Below are positions 53,885 to 62,515 of a stretch of 64,000 bases of DNA, in pieces; positions within the stretch are counted from its first letter, which is position 1; the number at the start of each line of letters is the position of its first letter. Source of the stretch: Pseudofrankia inefficax (GTDB lineage: Bacteria; Actinomycetota; Actinomycetes; Frankiales; Frankiaceae). The stretch covers positions 6,634,001 through 6,698,000 of the forward strand of contig NC_014666.1 in NCBI RefSeq assembly GCF_000166135.1, given 5' to 3'. Below the pieces are notes generated by a model. The model saw nothing but the letters and a program-made list of their open reading frames with translations. It had not been told where the DNA came from and ran no database searches. The position numbers were made by a program, and so were the translations under genes.

Positions 53885-56313
53885 CCCCGGCGGCACCCGG
53901 TCCGCTCGCGGGGCTGCGGGTCATCGAGATCGCCGTCGGTGCCAGCGACCTCGGGCTGGGCCTCGCGGGCGGGGTGCCCGGGATGCTGCTGGCCGGGCTC
54001 GGCGCGCAGGTCACCCGCGTCGTCGGGACCGCGCCCCTCGCCATCGACGCGGGGCTGCCGTGGGGCGAGGCCTGGCACCGGGACAAGCGGATCGTCACGA
54101 CCGACGACGCCGAACCGGTCCGCACCCTGCTCGCGGACGCCGACGTCGCGCTCGCCTACGGGCCCGAGGACCTGGTCGAGGGCCGCGGCCTGGGCTTTCG
54201 GGACCTGACCGGCGTCAACCCGCGCCTGGTCTACGCCCGCTGCCGGCCGAGCCGGACGTCGCTCGGCGCCGTCGAGGACTACGGGCTGCTCGTCGAGGCG
54301 CGGTCCGGATTCTGCACGCAGCTCACCGGCCATCGACCGGGCCCGATCTTCGTCGACGTCCGGGCGCCCGGCACCGGCACGGCGGGCCTGCTGACCGCGT
54401 CGGTCCTCGCGCTGCTGCGCCGCCGGGTCCTGACCGGCGCGGGTGGCTGGGCCGAGACGTCGCTCTACGACGGCATGCTCGCCACCCTCGGCTGCATGAT
54501 CGGACGCTCCGAGCGGGCCAGGCCCGAGGTCGAGGGGTACTGGGAGTTCGGCTCGACCTTCCCGAACTTCCTGTACCGCTGCGCCGACGGCGAGCTGCTC
54601 CAGGTCTGGTTCGGCGGCAAGGGCATGTACGCCAAGCTCATCGACGTCCTCGGCGACGAACCGTCGACCGAGGGCTACTACGCCGACCAGTCCTCCGGGA
54701 AGCTGCAGGATCGCGCCCTGCGGTGGCGGGCCCCGTTCGCCCTGCGTCCCCGCGACATCTGGCTGCGCCGGCTGCGCGACGCCGGAATCGCCTGCGAGCC
54801 CGTCCTCAACCCGGGCGACGCGTTGACCGACCCGCACCTGGCCGAGACCGGCCTCGCCGTCACCCGCGACCGCGACGGCCACCGCGAGACCTTCGTGGGC
54901 TCGCCCCTCTCCGTCGGCCCGCTGCCCTCGGCGACCCCCGCCGACCAGCCACCGGCTCCCGCCGGCCCGGCGCAGATTCCCGCCGACCCGGCGCCGGTGA
55001 CCGAGGCGCCAGCGGGCGGCTCGGGCGGCACCGCGGTGGGTGGACTGCTCGCCGGGGTACGCGTGCTGGACTTCTCCGCGTTCGTGGCCGGTCCGCTGGC
55101 CGCGCAGGTGCTCGCCGATCTCGGCGCGGAGGTCGTGAAGGTCGAACCGCCGGAGGGTGAGGCGATGCGCGCCGCGGCCTACGCCGTCGCGGCCTGCCAG
55201 CGCGGCAAACGCAGCCTGGCGATCGACATCACCGCGCCCGAGGCCCGGCCCGTGGTGGAGAGCCTGGTTCGCTGGGCCGACGTCGTGCTCCACAACTTCC
55301 GGGTCGGCGTCGCCGAGCGCCTCGGCATCGGCGCGGCGGACGTCGCCGCGCTCAACCCGTCCGCCGTCTACTGCCACGCCAGCGCGTTCGGCGCGCACGG
55401 GCCGCGGGCGAAGCAGCCGGGCAACGACGCGCTGATGCAGGCGGTCACCGGGCTGGAACAGGCGATCGGCGGCGACGGCAACGAGCCGATCGCGGCGACC
55501 TGGATCCCGATCGACGTCGCCGGTGGCTGGCTCGCGGCCACCGGCATCCTCGCCGGCCTGTACGCCCGTGCGACGACGGGCACCGGCCAGCAGGTGGGCA
55601 GCAGCCTGCTCGGCGCCGGGATGCTCATGCAGTCCGGCTCGTTCCAGCGCGACGGCGAGCTTGTCCGAGGCCCAGCCCTGGACGCGGCCCAGACCGGCTA
55701 CGGTCCCGGCTACCGCCTCTACCAGGCCGGCGACGGGGAATGGTTCGCGCTGGTCCTTCCGGACGAGCGCTCCTGGGCCACGCTGCGCGGGCTGCTCGCT
55801 GCCAGCGGGCCAAGCGCTGGCGAACCTGCTTCGCCGGCCGGTCCGGAATCCCGTGCCGACGACGTCCTGGCGACCTGCGCGCCACTGCGCGGGGGCATTC
55901 TCGACCAGGAGGCTCGCGAGGCGGAAAGCCTCCTGGAGAAGGCCTTCTCCACCGGTACCGCCGCCGAGTGGGTGGCACGGCTACGTGCCGCGGGCCTTCT
56001 GTCCGAGCTGATCGCGCCGGCGACCAGGGACGACTTCCGCCGTGGCATCCTGGACGATCCGCTGAACCGCCAGCTCGGCCGGGTCGCGGCGTACGACGTG
56101 GCCGACTGGGGTCATTTCGAACAGATCGGCCCGCTCCCCCGGCACGACCAGAGCCCTGCACGGCCTTCCCAAGCGGGTCGCGCCGAAGCGCGGGGCCCAG
56201 GGCTGGGGCTGCCCAGCATCGGCGAACACTCCGTCCAGGTCCTGGCCGAGCTCGGCCGTCCCGCCGACGAGATCGACGCCCTCCTCGCCAACAAGATCGC
56301 CCGCCAGCTCTAG
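53881..56313 (+). CDS. Double-domain CaiB/BaiF CoA-transferase fusion
   Basis: 810-residue protein with two CaiB-like units. Residues 1 to about 350 start LRVIEIAVGASDLG, and residues about 385-810 start VRVLDFSAFVAGPLAAQVLADLGAEVVKVE, joined by a Pro/Ala-rich linker. In the second unit the catalytic Asp is present (GNDALMQAVTG). In the first the equivalent position is Gly (DYGLLVEARSG), and the CoA-binding RGKRS block is altered to RDKRI, so the first unit is probably structural. CaiB enzymes are interlocked dimers, so the fusion could form a pseudo-heterodimer with one active site. The start overlaps the LLM gene stop (ATGA). Confidence 0.85.
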   Translation: MTPAAPGPLAGLRVIEIAVGASDLGLGLAGGVPGMLLAGLGAQVTRVVGTAPLAIDAGLPWGEAWHRDKRIVTTDDAEPVRTLLADADVALAYGPEDLVEGRGLGFRDLTGVNPRLVYARCRPSRTSLGAVEDYGLLVEARSGFCTQLTGHRPGPIFVDVRAPGTGTAGLLTASVLALLRRRVLTGAGGWAETSLYDGMLATLGCMIGRSERARPEVEGYWEFGSTFPNFLYRCADGELLQVWFGGKGMYAKLIDVLGDEPSTEGYYADQSSGKLQDRALRWRAPFALRPRDIWLRRLRDAGIACEPVLNPGDALTDPHLAETGLAVTRDRDGHRETFVGSPLSVGPLPSATPADQPPAPAGPAQIPADPAPVTEAPAGGSGGTAVGGLLAGVRVLDFSAFVAGPLAAQVLADLGAEVVKVEPPEGEAMRAAAYAVAACQRGKRSLAIDITAPEARPVVESLVRWADVVLHNFRVGVAERLGIGAADVAALNPSAVYCHASAFGAHGPRAKQPGNDALMQAVTGLEQAIGGDGNEPIAATWIPIDVAGGWLAATGILAGLYARATTGTGQQVGSSLLGAGMLMQSGSFQRDGELVRGPALDAAQTGYGPGYRLYQAGDGEWFALVLPDERSWATLRGLLAASGPSAGEPASPAGPESRADDVLATCAPLRGGILDQEAREAESLLEKAFSTGTAAEWVARLRAAGLLSELIAPATRDDFRRGILDDPLNRQLGRVAAYDVADWGHFEQIGPLPRHDQSPARPSQAGRAEARGPGLGLPSIGEHSVQVLAELGRPADEIDALLANKIARQL

Positions 56314-56344
56314 GAAGCCGTGATCGCCAAGGTCCGTCCGTCGC

Positions 56345-56612
56345 CTTGATCGCCGTTCCGCCCGCCGATGGACTCTGCTGGCCGTGCGGCACGCCTCCAG
56401 TGGATCTTCAGGTCGGCTGCGGCGTCAATTTCCATACCCGATCGCGGATCTTCGACCGGCCTCCGGGCGGCGTAACCGGCAAGATCGCCAGCCTGGTATG
56501 GATAAAAGGCGCATATCTGGCGGGGAGCGACCGTTTCGATACCGGACTGGCGATCATCGCAGGTGAACGCGCCACTGACCGCCGATGATCGCCGCTCTGG
56601 TATGGAAATCGG
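56345..56612. repeat. Cluster of degenerate palindromic repeats
   Basis: This gene-free stretch holds several related words. A 73-bp palindrome at 56483-56555 has arms GATCGCCAGCCTGGTATGG and CGATACCGGACTGGCGATC. There are also half-copies near 56427 (TTTCCATACCCGATCGCGG) and 56586 (TGATCGCCGCTCTGGTATGG), and TGATCGCCGTTCCGCCCG at 56347. They look like decayed relatives of the 75-bp family. Confidence 0.65.
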
Positions 56613-56672
56613 CGTGGGGCCGAACGTCGAGAGGCGCCTGGCCAGTGACGACCGCCGGGCCAACGGTCGATA

Positions 56673-56686
56673 AGTAAGCGAGTGTT
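56673..56686 (+). promoter_or_regulatory. Family IV operator-like site
   Basis: AGTAAGCGAGTGTT within GATAAGTAAGCG, which is repeated exactly on the minus strand at 19067-19078. It lies 48 bases before the amidohydrolase ATG. The second half-site is poor. Confidence 0.4.
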
Positions 56687-56734
56687 TGCTAATTTGTTGG
56701 AGGCTCGGTTCGCCGTCTGACCGTGGGAGCGTTG

Positions 56735-58375
56735 ATGGACCTGTTGCTGCGCAACGCCACGCTGATCGACGGGACGGGAGCACCCGCCCGTCCAGCCGAG
56801 ATCGCCGTCACCGGTGACCGGATCGCCGCCGTCGGTGAGCCGGGGTCGCTGACGCCCGACGCCGCCACCGTCGTCGTCGACCTCGGCGGGCTCACGCTCG
56901 CGCCCGGGTTCGTCGACGTGCACACCCACTACGACGCGCAGATCCTCTGGGACGGCGACCTCACGCCGTCGAGCTGGCACGGCGTGACCAGCGTCGTCAT
57001 GGGCAACTGCGGGTTCGGCGTCGCGCCCACCCGGCCCGAGCACCGCGACCTGATCGTGCGGCTGCTCGAGAACGTCGAAGGCATGTCGATGGACGCGCTG
57101 AACGCGGGGATCGACTGGTGCTTCGAGACGTTCCCGGAGTACCTCGCGGCGCTGGACGCCCGGGCCAAGCGGCTGAACGTCGGCGCGTTCCTCGGCCACT
57201 CGCCGCTGCGGCTGTTCGTCACCGGCGGCGAGGAGCGGGCCGCCACCGACGAGGAGCTGGCCACGATGCGCCGGCTGCTGCGCGAGGCGCTGGACGCCGG
57301 CGCGATCGGTTTCTCCACCTCCCGCCAGCCCGCCCACCAGGGCGCCTACGGCCGGCCGGTGCCGAGCCGGTTCGCCGAGGTCTCCGAGGTCTACGAGCTG
57401 GCCGGGGTGATGGGCGAGGCGGGCAAGGGCGTGCTCGCCGTGTCGATCGGGCCCGGGCTCTTCCTCGACCAGTTCTCCGAGATCGCCACCCGCTACGACA
57501 TCCCCGTCACGTGGACCGCGCTCGTCACCCGGGCCGAGAAGCCGGGCTCCGCCCTGCGGACGGTCGAGCGGGGCGCGGCGCTGTCGGGCGAGGTCTACCC
57601 GCAGATCGCCTGCCGGCCCATCGTCATGCAGGTCACCATGGACGACCCGTCGCCGCTCGGCCAGGTGGACGAGTGGAAAGAGGTCCTCGCCGTCCCGCGC
57701 GAGCAGCGCCCGGCCCTCTACCGGGATGACGCCTGGCGCGACCGGGCCAGGGAGACGACCCTCGCGGCCTGGAGCCACCGCTGGCACAAGGTCGACGTCG
57801 AGGAGACCGTCACCCACGGCGCGCTCACCGGCATCCCCCTCGACCAGCTGGCCCGCGACCGCGGCACCACCCCGTTCGACCTGATGCTCGACCTGGCCCT
57901 CTCCGACGCGGGAACGACGCGCTTCCGGGTCGTGCTGGAGAACGACGGCGACGCGGAACTCGCGGACCTGCTCGCGGACAAGCGCACCCTGCTGGGCCTC
58001 TCCGACGCCGGCGCGCACGCGACCCAGCTCTGCGACGCCTGCTACTCGACCCACCTGCTCGGCCACTGGGTCCGCGAACGCAAGGCGATCTCGCTGGAGG
58101 ACGCCGTCTGGCGGCTGACCGGCCAGCCGGCCAAGGCGTTCCGCCTCGCCGAGCGCGGCCAGGTCAAGCCCGGCTTCTTCGCCGACCTTGTCGCCTTCGA
58201 CCCGGACACCGTCGGCACGACCGCGGTCGAACGGGTCGACGACCAGCCCGGCGGCACGGAGCGTCTCGTCGTGCGCAGCACCGGCGTCGCCCACACCTGG
58301 GTCAACGGCGTCGCCACCCGCTTCGACGGCGAGGACCTCCCCGCCGCCACCCCGGGCCGCCTCCTGCGCGCCTGA
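56735..58375 (+). CDS. Amidohydrolase of the D-aminoacylase / N-acyl-D-amino-acid deacylase type
   Basis: 546-residue metal-dependent amidohydrolase. His63 and His65 in FVDVHTHYDAQ form the first metal motif, Cys92 in MGNCGFGVAP corresponds to the zinc-ligand Cys of D-aminoacylase, and the catalytic Asp is in LLGLSDAGAH. N- and C-terminal beta-sandwich segments (LLLRNATLIDGTG and TWVNGVATRF) are typical. ATG at 56735 has GGGAG 5 bases upstream; GTG at 56723 is an alternative. The family hydrolyses amide bonds of N-acyl amino acids, but catabolic members act on lactams and other rings, and the setting favours the latter. Confidence 0.87.
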   Translation: MDLLLRNATLIDGTGAPARPAEIAVTGDRIAAVGEPGSLTPDAATVVVDLGGLTLAPGFVDVHTHYDAQILWDGDLTPSSWHGVTSVVMGNCGFGVAPTRPEHRDLIVRLLENVEGMSMDALNAGIDWCFETFPEYLAALDARAKRLNVGAFLGHSPLRLFVTGGEERAATDEELATMRRLLREALDAGAIGFSTSRQPAHQGAYGRPVPSRFAEVSEVYELAGVMGEAGKGVLAVSIGPGLFLDQFSEIATRYDIPVTWTALVTRAEKPGSALRTVERGAALSGEVYPQIACRPIVMQVTMDDPSPLGQVDEWKEVLAVPREQRPALYRDDAWRDRARETTLAAWSHRWHKVDVEETVTHGALTGIPLDQLARDRGTTPFDLMLDLALSDAGTTRFRVVLENDGDAELADLLADKRTLLGLSDAGAHATQLCDACYSTHLLGHWVRERKAISLEDAVWRLTGQPAKAFRLAERGQVKPGFFADLVAFDPDTVGTTAVERVDDQPGGTERLVVRSTGVAHTWVNGVATRFDGEDLPAATPGRLLRA

Positions 58376-58389
58376 CCAACCAGCCCTGT

Positions 58390-58436
58390 CATACCTGGCG
58401 GTCGCAAAGGTCCAGAACCCGCGACCGCCAGGTATG
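58390..58436. terminator. Hairpin after the amidohydrolase gene
   Basis: A perfect 16-bp stem, CATACCTGGCGGTCGC with GCGACCGCCAGGTATG, and a 15-base loop begin 14 bases after the stop. There is no U-tract. Its CATACCTGG word resembles the repeats at 56345-56612, so it may be a related element. Confidence 0.7.
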
Positions 58437-58528
58437 AAGCCAGCCGTCCGGCCCGCGGCCGGTACGGCACAAGAGCCTGCCCTGACGACGAGATGCCCCC
58501 GCCGCCGGCAGAGGCCCATTGGTGCTGG

Positions 58529-58603
58529 TGATCGCGGTTTTGGCCCTCGGGTGGTCGCAGAAACGGCCTGGTCACGACCAGGGGAGGGCCAAAACGGCGA
58601 TCA
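58529..58603. repeat. 75-bp palindromic repeat, copy 5
   Basis: The left arm begins TGATCGCGGTTTTGGCCCTC and the right arm ends GAGGGCCAAAACGGCGATCA. It is between convergent amidohydrolase genes, after the 58390 hairpin. Confidence 0.88.
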
Positions 58604-58634
58604 AGGACCGGCCGGCCGGCCGACCGACCGCCGC

Positions 58635-59843
58635 CTACAGGGCGATTGCCGGCCAGTCGGCGCCGTGTGGGAGGGGCTGGCGGAAGAGCCTGGCGGCGTT
58701 GCCGCCGGCGATCATGACGGCCTCGTGCTGGGGGAGGTCGGCGAAGCGCTTGCGCAGCAGGTCCTGGGAGCCCGGCCAGGTCGAGTCGGCGTGCGGGAAG
58801 TCGGTCTCGAACAGGATGTGGTCGATGCCGATCATGTGGCGCTGGTCGAGCGTGCCGGGGTCGTCGAGCATGCAGAAGTAGAAGTTCCGGCGCAGCGCCT
58901 CGCTCGGCGTCACGTCGTACGTCCACGGAGTGCCGCCGGTACCGGAATGCGCCAGCACATAGTCGAGGCGGTTGATCGCCATCGGCACCCAGCCGATCCC
59001 ACCCTCGCTCAGCGCGATCTTCAGGTTCGGGTAGAGCGCCGGGATGCCCGCCCACACCCAGTCGACGGCGGCGCAGAACGCGGTGGCCGGGAAAAGCGAC
59101 GTCTGCACGTTCAGGCCGGCGCCGGGCGAGCCCTGAAGGACGAAGCCGCTCGCGCCGCAGTGCAGCGAGATGACCGTGTCGGTTTCCTCGCACGCCTTGA
59201 AGAACGGCTCCCAGTGCTTGTGGTTCGTGATCGGCGGCAGCTTCAGCAGGTGCGGCGACTCAAGGAACGAGACCGACGTGAAACCCAGCTCGGCGTTGCG
59301 GCGCACCTCGTCGCCGGCGACCTTCGGGTCCTTGAACCACGGGAGCTGCATCGGGATGAAGCGCTCCGGGTAGGCGCCGTGCCATTCTTCGAGCATCCAG
59401 CTGTTCCACGCCCGGACCGCGGCGAGCCCGATCTCCTGGTCGTCGTTCATCGACAGCACCCGGCCGGTGAAGCCCCACGCTCCGGAGGGGAAGCACAACG
59501 ACGCCCAGATGCCGTCGAGATCCATGTCCTTCACCCGGGCGTGCACGTCCCACGCGGACCGGCGCATCTCGCCGAAGTTCAGCGGGTCGAGCGTCCACTC
59601 GGACTTCGGGCGGCCGGCGACCACACTCATGCCGTTGTCCCGGTAAAGCCGGTCGCGGTAGACCCACGCCTCGGAACCATCCGGGGTCGTGATCACCTGC
59701 GGCGCCTTGTCCCGCAGCTTCGCCGGAAAACGCTTGACGAAGAGGTCGGCGGGCTCGGTGAGATGGTCGTCCACCGAGATGATGGAGTAGCTGCGCTCCT
59801 GGGGCTCGGGGTCCGCCAGCAGCTTCCAGTCAGGCCTCGGCAT
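58635..59843 (-). CDS. Amidohydrolase-2 family protein
   Basis: 402-residue ACMSD-like amidohydrolase, more distant from the 10973 and 17650 pair. The first metal motif is SVDDHLTEP (Asp-Asp-His), followed by ISLHCGASGF, LSEGGIGW and the terminal FETDFPHADSTWP with the conserved Asp. ATG at 59843 overlaps the flavin-reductase stop by one base (TAATG), so both belong to one operon of LLM enzyme, SDR, flavin reductase and amidohydrolase. The chemistry may be decarboxylation or ring hydrolysis of an oxygenated intermediate. The substrate is unknown. Confidence 0.85.
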   Translation of the reverse strand: MPRPDWKLLADPEPQERSYSIISVDDHLTEPADLFVKRFPAKLRDKAPQVITTPDGSEAWVYRDRLYRDNGMSVVAGRPKSEWTLDPLNFGEMRRSAWDVHARVKDMDLDGIWASLCFPSGAWGFTGRVLSMNDDQEIGLAAVRAWNSWMLEEWHGAYPERFIPMQLPWFKDPKVAGDEVRRNAELGFTSVSFLESPHLLKLPPITNHKHWEPFFKACEETDTVISLHCGASGFVLQGSPGAGLNVQTSLFPATAFCAAVDWVWAGIPALYPNLKIALSEGGIGWVPMAINRLDYVLAHSGTGGTPWTYDVTPSEALRRNFYFCMLDDPGTLDQRHMIGIDHILFETDFPHADSTWPGSQDLLRKRFADLPQHEAVMIAGGNAARLFRQPLPHGADWPAIAL

Positions 59844-60403
59844 TACGCGCTCCTCGTTCCGGTCGAGCCGTTGGGCAGGACCTTCTGGTCGAGACGGCCC
59901 GGCAGACCGTAGCCACCGCGGAAGTACAGCAGCGGCCCGTGGTCGCGCAGCACCCGCATCTCGCGAACCGCGCCGACGACGATCTGGTGGTCGCCGCCGT
60001 CGTGCGCCGCGTCGATCTCGCAGTCGACCCAGGCGAGGACGTTGTCCAGGACCACAGCGCCACGGTCGGTGACATGCCAGGGAGCGGCGTCGAACTTCGC
60101 CCCGGTCCTGGCGCCGAAGGCCACCGACACGTCCTGCTGATCCTCGGCCAGCACGTTGACGGTAAACCGTCCGGCCCGCTCGATGCGTGGCCAGCTCGTC
60201 GAGTTCCGGCCAGGGCAGATGAGCACCAGGGGCGGGTCGAGGGAAAGCGAGGTGAACGACTGGCAGGCGAGCCCGGCCGGAGCGCCGGACTCGTCCATAC
60301 CGGTCACGATCGTCACGCCGGTGCAGAAATGGCCCAGCACCTGGCGGAAGACGACCGGGTCGACGCCTTCGAGCTCCGTACCGCGCGCGGCGACGTCGGT
60401 CAT
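59843..60403 (-). CDS. Flavin reductase family protein (HsaB-like)
   Basis: 186-residue FMN-binding flavin reductase domain protein. The start PVVFRQVLGHFCTGVTIVTG, then GLACQSFTSLSLDPPLVLICPG, is the signature of two-component monooxygenase reductases such as HsaB, which supplies FADH2 or FMNH2 for ring hydroxylation in steroid degradation. ATG at 60403 has GGGGAA upstream; the frame is open to 60577 without similarity. No HsaA-type flavin monooxygenase is next to it, so the LLM enzyme at 61350, whose fold also includes flavin monooxygenases, could be its partner. Confidence 0.85.
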   Translation of the reverse strand: MTDVAARGTELEGVDPVVFRQVLGHFCTGVTIVTGMDESGAPAGLACQSFTSLSLDPPLVLICPGRNSTSWPRIERAGRFTVNVLAEDQQDVSVAFGARTGAKFDAAPWHVTDRGAVVLDNVLAWVDCEIDAAHDGGDHQIVVGAVREMRVLRDHGPLLYFRGGYGLPGRLDQKVLPNGSTGTRSA

Positions 60404-60446
60404 CGCGTTCCCCGTCCAGGACCGGAACGCGCGACGGCGGCCTTCC

Positions 60447-61337
60447 TCAGGAAAGTGCGCTCGACCATCGTGGGATGTCTCCTTGGACGTCGGCGTTCGG
60501 TGCGGCGGCCGCCAGCAGCGGCCGGATGGCCGCCTCGACGGCGGCGGGGTCGTCGACCGCCGGCCCGGTGGGCCCACGGTGCCAGCCTTCGGCGATGGCC
60601 AGGCGCACGCCCGAGCTGACGATCACCCTGCCGGTGACGTCGGCCGAGAGCGGCGAGACGAGCCACGCCAGCGTGGCCGCGACCCACTTGGGGTCGTACT
60701 GGCCGGCGCGGGCCGCGTCGCTCTCGCCCAGCCCGACGGCCTCGGTCATCGGCGTCAGCGCCGTCGGGCACACCGCGTTGACGGTCGCCCCGTAGCGGGC
60801 GAGCTCCATCGCGGCGATCACCGTGAACGAGGCGATCGCGCCCTTGGCCGCGCCGTAGTTGGCCTGGCCGACGTGGCCGTACAGGCCCACCGACGACACC
60901 GTGTTCACGACGCGGGCGTCGACGCTGTCGCCCGCCTTCGACCGTGCACGCCAGTGGTTGGCGGCCCGCTGGGTGACGAGGAACGTGCTCTTGAGGTGCA
61001 CGCGCAGCACGTCGTCCCAGTCCGACTCGGACATGTTCACCAGCATCTTGTCGCGCGCGATGCCGGCGTTGTTCACCACCGCGTCGAGGCGGCCCCAGGT
61101 GTCCGTGGCAGTGGCGATCAGGCTGTCGGCGCCCGCCGCCGTCGACACGTCGCCGGTGTGGCCGGTGGCCTCGCCGCCCAGGGCGCGCACCCCGGCGACC
61201 ACGGACGCGACGGCGTCGGCGTTGACGTCGTTCACCACGACGCGCGCGCCCTGCGCCGCGAGCGCCTCGACGTAGGCGCGGCCGATTCCCTGGCCGGCAC
61301 CGGTGACCAGGCAGACCCGTCCGTCACACAAGCCCAT
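60447..61337 (-). CDS. SDR family oxidoreductase (FabG/MFE-2-like)
   Basis: 296-residue short-chain dehydrogenase with GAGQGIGRAY, NNAGIARDKML and the catalytic Ser-Tyr-Lys in VSSVGLYG and ANYGAAKGAI. The LYGHVGQANYGAAK block resembles the 3-hydroxyacyl-CoA dehydrogenase unit of peroxisomal MFE-2, suggesting a beta-oxidation-like role. ATG at 61337 is 12 bases after the LLM gene. The C-terminal 40 residues form an Ala/Pro-rich extension ending PRWSSALS. It is the second gene of the operon starting at 62465. Confidence 0.87.
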   Translation of the reverse strand: MGLCDGRVCLVTGAGQGIGRAYVEALAAQGARVVVNDVNADAVASVVAGVRALGGEATGHTGDVSTAAGADSLIATATDTWGRLDAVVNNAGIARDKMLVNMSESDWDDVLRVHLKSTFLVTQRAANHWRARSKAGDSVDARVVNTVSSVGLYGHVGQANYGAAKGAIASFTVIAAMELARYGATVNAVCPTALTPMTEAVGLGESDAARAGQYDPKWVAATLAWLVSPLSADVTGRVIVSSGVRLAIAEGWHRGPTGPAVDDPAAVEAAIRPLLAAAAPNADVQGDIPRWSSALS

Positions 61338-61349
61338 GAGAACGCGCTT

Positions 61350-62465
61350 TCAGGAGACGGCTGTCGGGGTGGCGGCATAGGTCACGCCGATGTCGCCACC
61401 GGCGTCGTAGCCCTTGAGCTTGGGAAGCACCTCGGCCGAGAACAGGTCGAAGCAGTCCTTGGCCTCCTCGGCGGGCATGCCGCCGAAGCAGAGCGGCAGG
61501 ACGATGCCACCGGCGTCGGTCATCTCGGCGTACTCGAGCAGCTTCTCGGTGACCTCCGCGGGCTTGCCCCAGACCTGGAGGTCGGCGAGGAAGCCGTTGA
61601 ACTTCTCGAGGCCGTGCTTCTGGATGTTCTTGGCCAGGCCGGCGTAGTACTCGTAGCCCTCGATCTCGGCGAAGCCGATGTTGTCGAACTCGTAGTGCTC
61701 GACGGTCGAGCGGGCCCAGCGCTGGAGGTAGACGTTGCGGATCTTGTCGATCTGGGCCTGGTTGTCGGCGACGCCGGCCACGATCACGAGGACCGGCTTC
61801 GGCGCCTCGGTGCCGTTCAGCTCGAAGTAGCGCTCGCGGTACTTCTTGAGCTCCTCGATGGCCGTCGGCCACGGCTTCTGGGCGATGACCATCAGCCCGA
61901 CGCCCATGCCGGCCATGATCTCCATCGACTCGGGCGAGACCGCCGAGGCGAAGGTCCGGCCCTTGAAGCTGGCCACCGGACGAGGCCGGATCTCGACCCG
62001 CGGCTGCTTGTAGAGCTCGCCGTCGTACTCCAGCACCCCGGTCTCCAGGGCGTTCAGGAGGGCGGCGCTGTACTCCTTGAACCGGCGGCGGGACTCGCCC
62101 ATCGGGACGCGGAAGCCGACGAACTCCTTCTGGCCGAGGCCACGGCCGAGGCCGAGGATCGCGCGGCCGTCGGAGAGGTGGTCGAGCACCGAGAAGCTCT
62201 CGGCCACCCGCGCCGGGTCGTTCCACGGCAGGACGGTGACCATCGTGCCGAGCTTCAGCTTCGTGGTCCTGCTCGCCAGCCAGGCCAGCACCATCGACTG
62301 CTGCGAGGTGAGCTGGTAGTCGGAGAAGTGGTGCTCCGAGAGCCAGACCGAATCGAAACCAACCTCTTCGGCCCGTGCTGCGAGGGCCATCTCCGACCGG
62401 TAGACGTCCGCGTCGGTGACGTTGGGATCAAGATTGGCGAGTTGGAGGCCGAATCCGATGTGCAT
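61350..62465 (-). CDS. LLM-class flavin- or F420-dependent oxidoreductase
   Basis: 371-residue luciferase-like protein. It starts MHIGFGLQLANLDPN, and contains EEVGFDSVWLSEHHFSDY, LDHLSDGRAILGLGRGLGQKEF and GIVLPLCFGGM. Length and the EHHFSDY block are closer to bacterial luciferase-type FMN monooxygenases than to short F420 enzymes, and an HsaB-like flavin reductase is two genes downstream, so a two-component monooxygenase is possible. It heads the operon LLM-SDR-flavin reductase-amidohydrolase. A family IV palindrome overlaps its start codon, implying a very short or absent leader. Confidence 0.85.
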   Translation of the reverse strand: MHIGFGLQLANLDPNVTDADVYRSEMALAARAEEVGFDSVWLSEHHFSDYQLTSQQSMVLAWLASRTTKLKLGTMVTVLPWNDPARVAESFSVLDHLSDGRAILGLGRGLGQKEFVGFRVPMGESRRRFKEYSAALLNALETGVLEYDGELYKQPRVEIRPRPVASFKGRTFASAVSPESMEIMAGMGVGLMVIAQKPWPTAIEELKKYRERYFELNGTEAPKPVLVIVAGVADNQAQIDKIRNVYLQRWARSTVEHYEFDNIGFAEIEGYEYYAGLAKNIQKHGLEKFNGFLADLQVWGKPAEVTEKLLEYAEMTDAGGIVLPLCFGGMPAEEAKDCFDLFSAEVLPKLKGYDAGGDIGVTYAATPTAVS

Positions 62466-62477
62466 GAGCGCTCACTT
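62464..62477. promoter_or_regulatory. Family IV operator-like site overlapping a start codon
   Basis: ATGAGCGCTCACTT; on the minus strand AAGTGAGCGCTCAT, centred on GAGCGCTC. It begins inside the ATG of the LLM gene at 62465, so a bound repressor would block initiation of a leaderless or short-leader transcript. Confidence 0.5.
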
Positions 62478-62515
62478 TATACGTTGAGGACGGTGGGAGC
62501 CAGCCCCGCTGCGGG

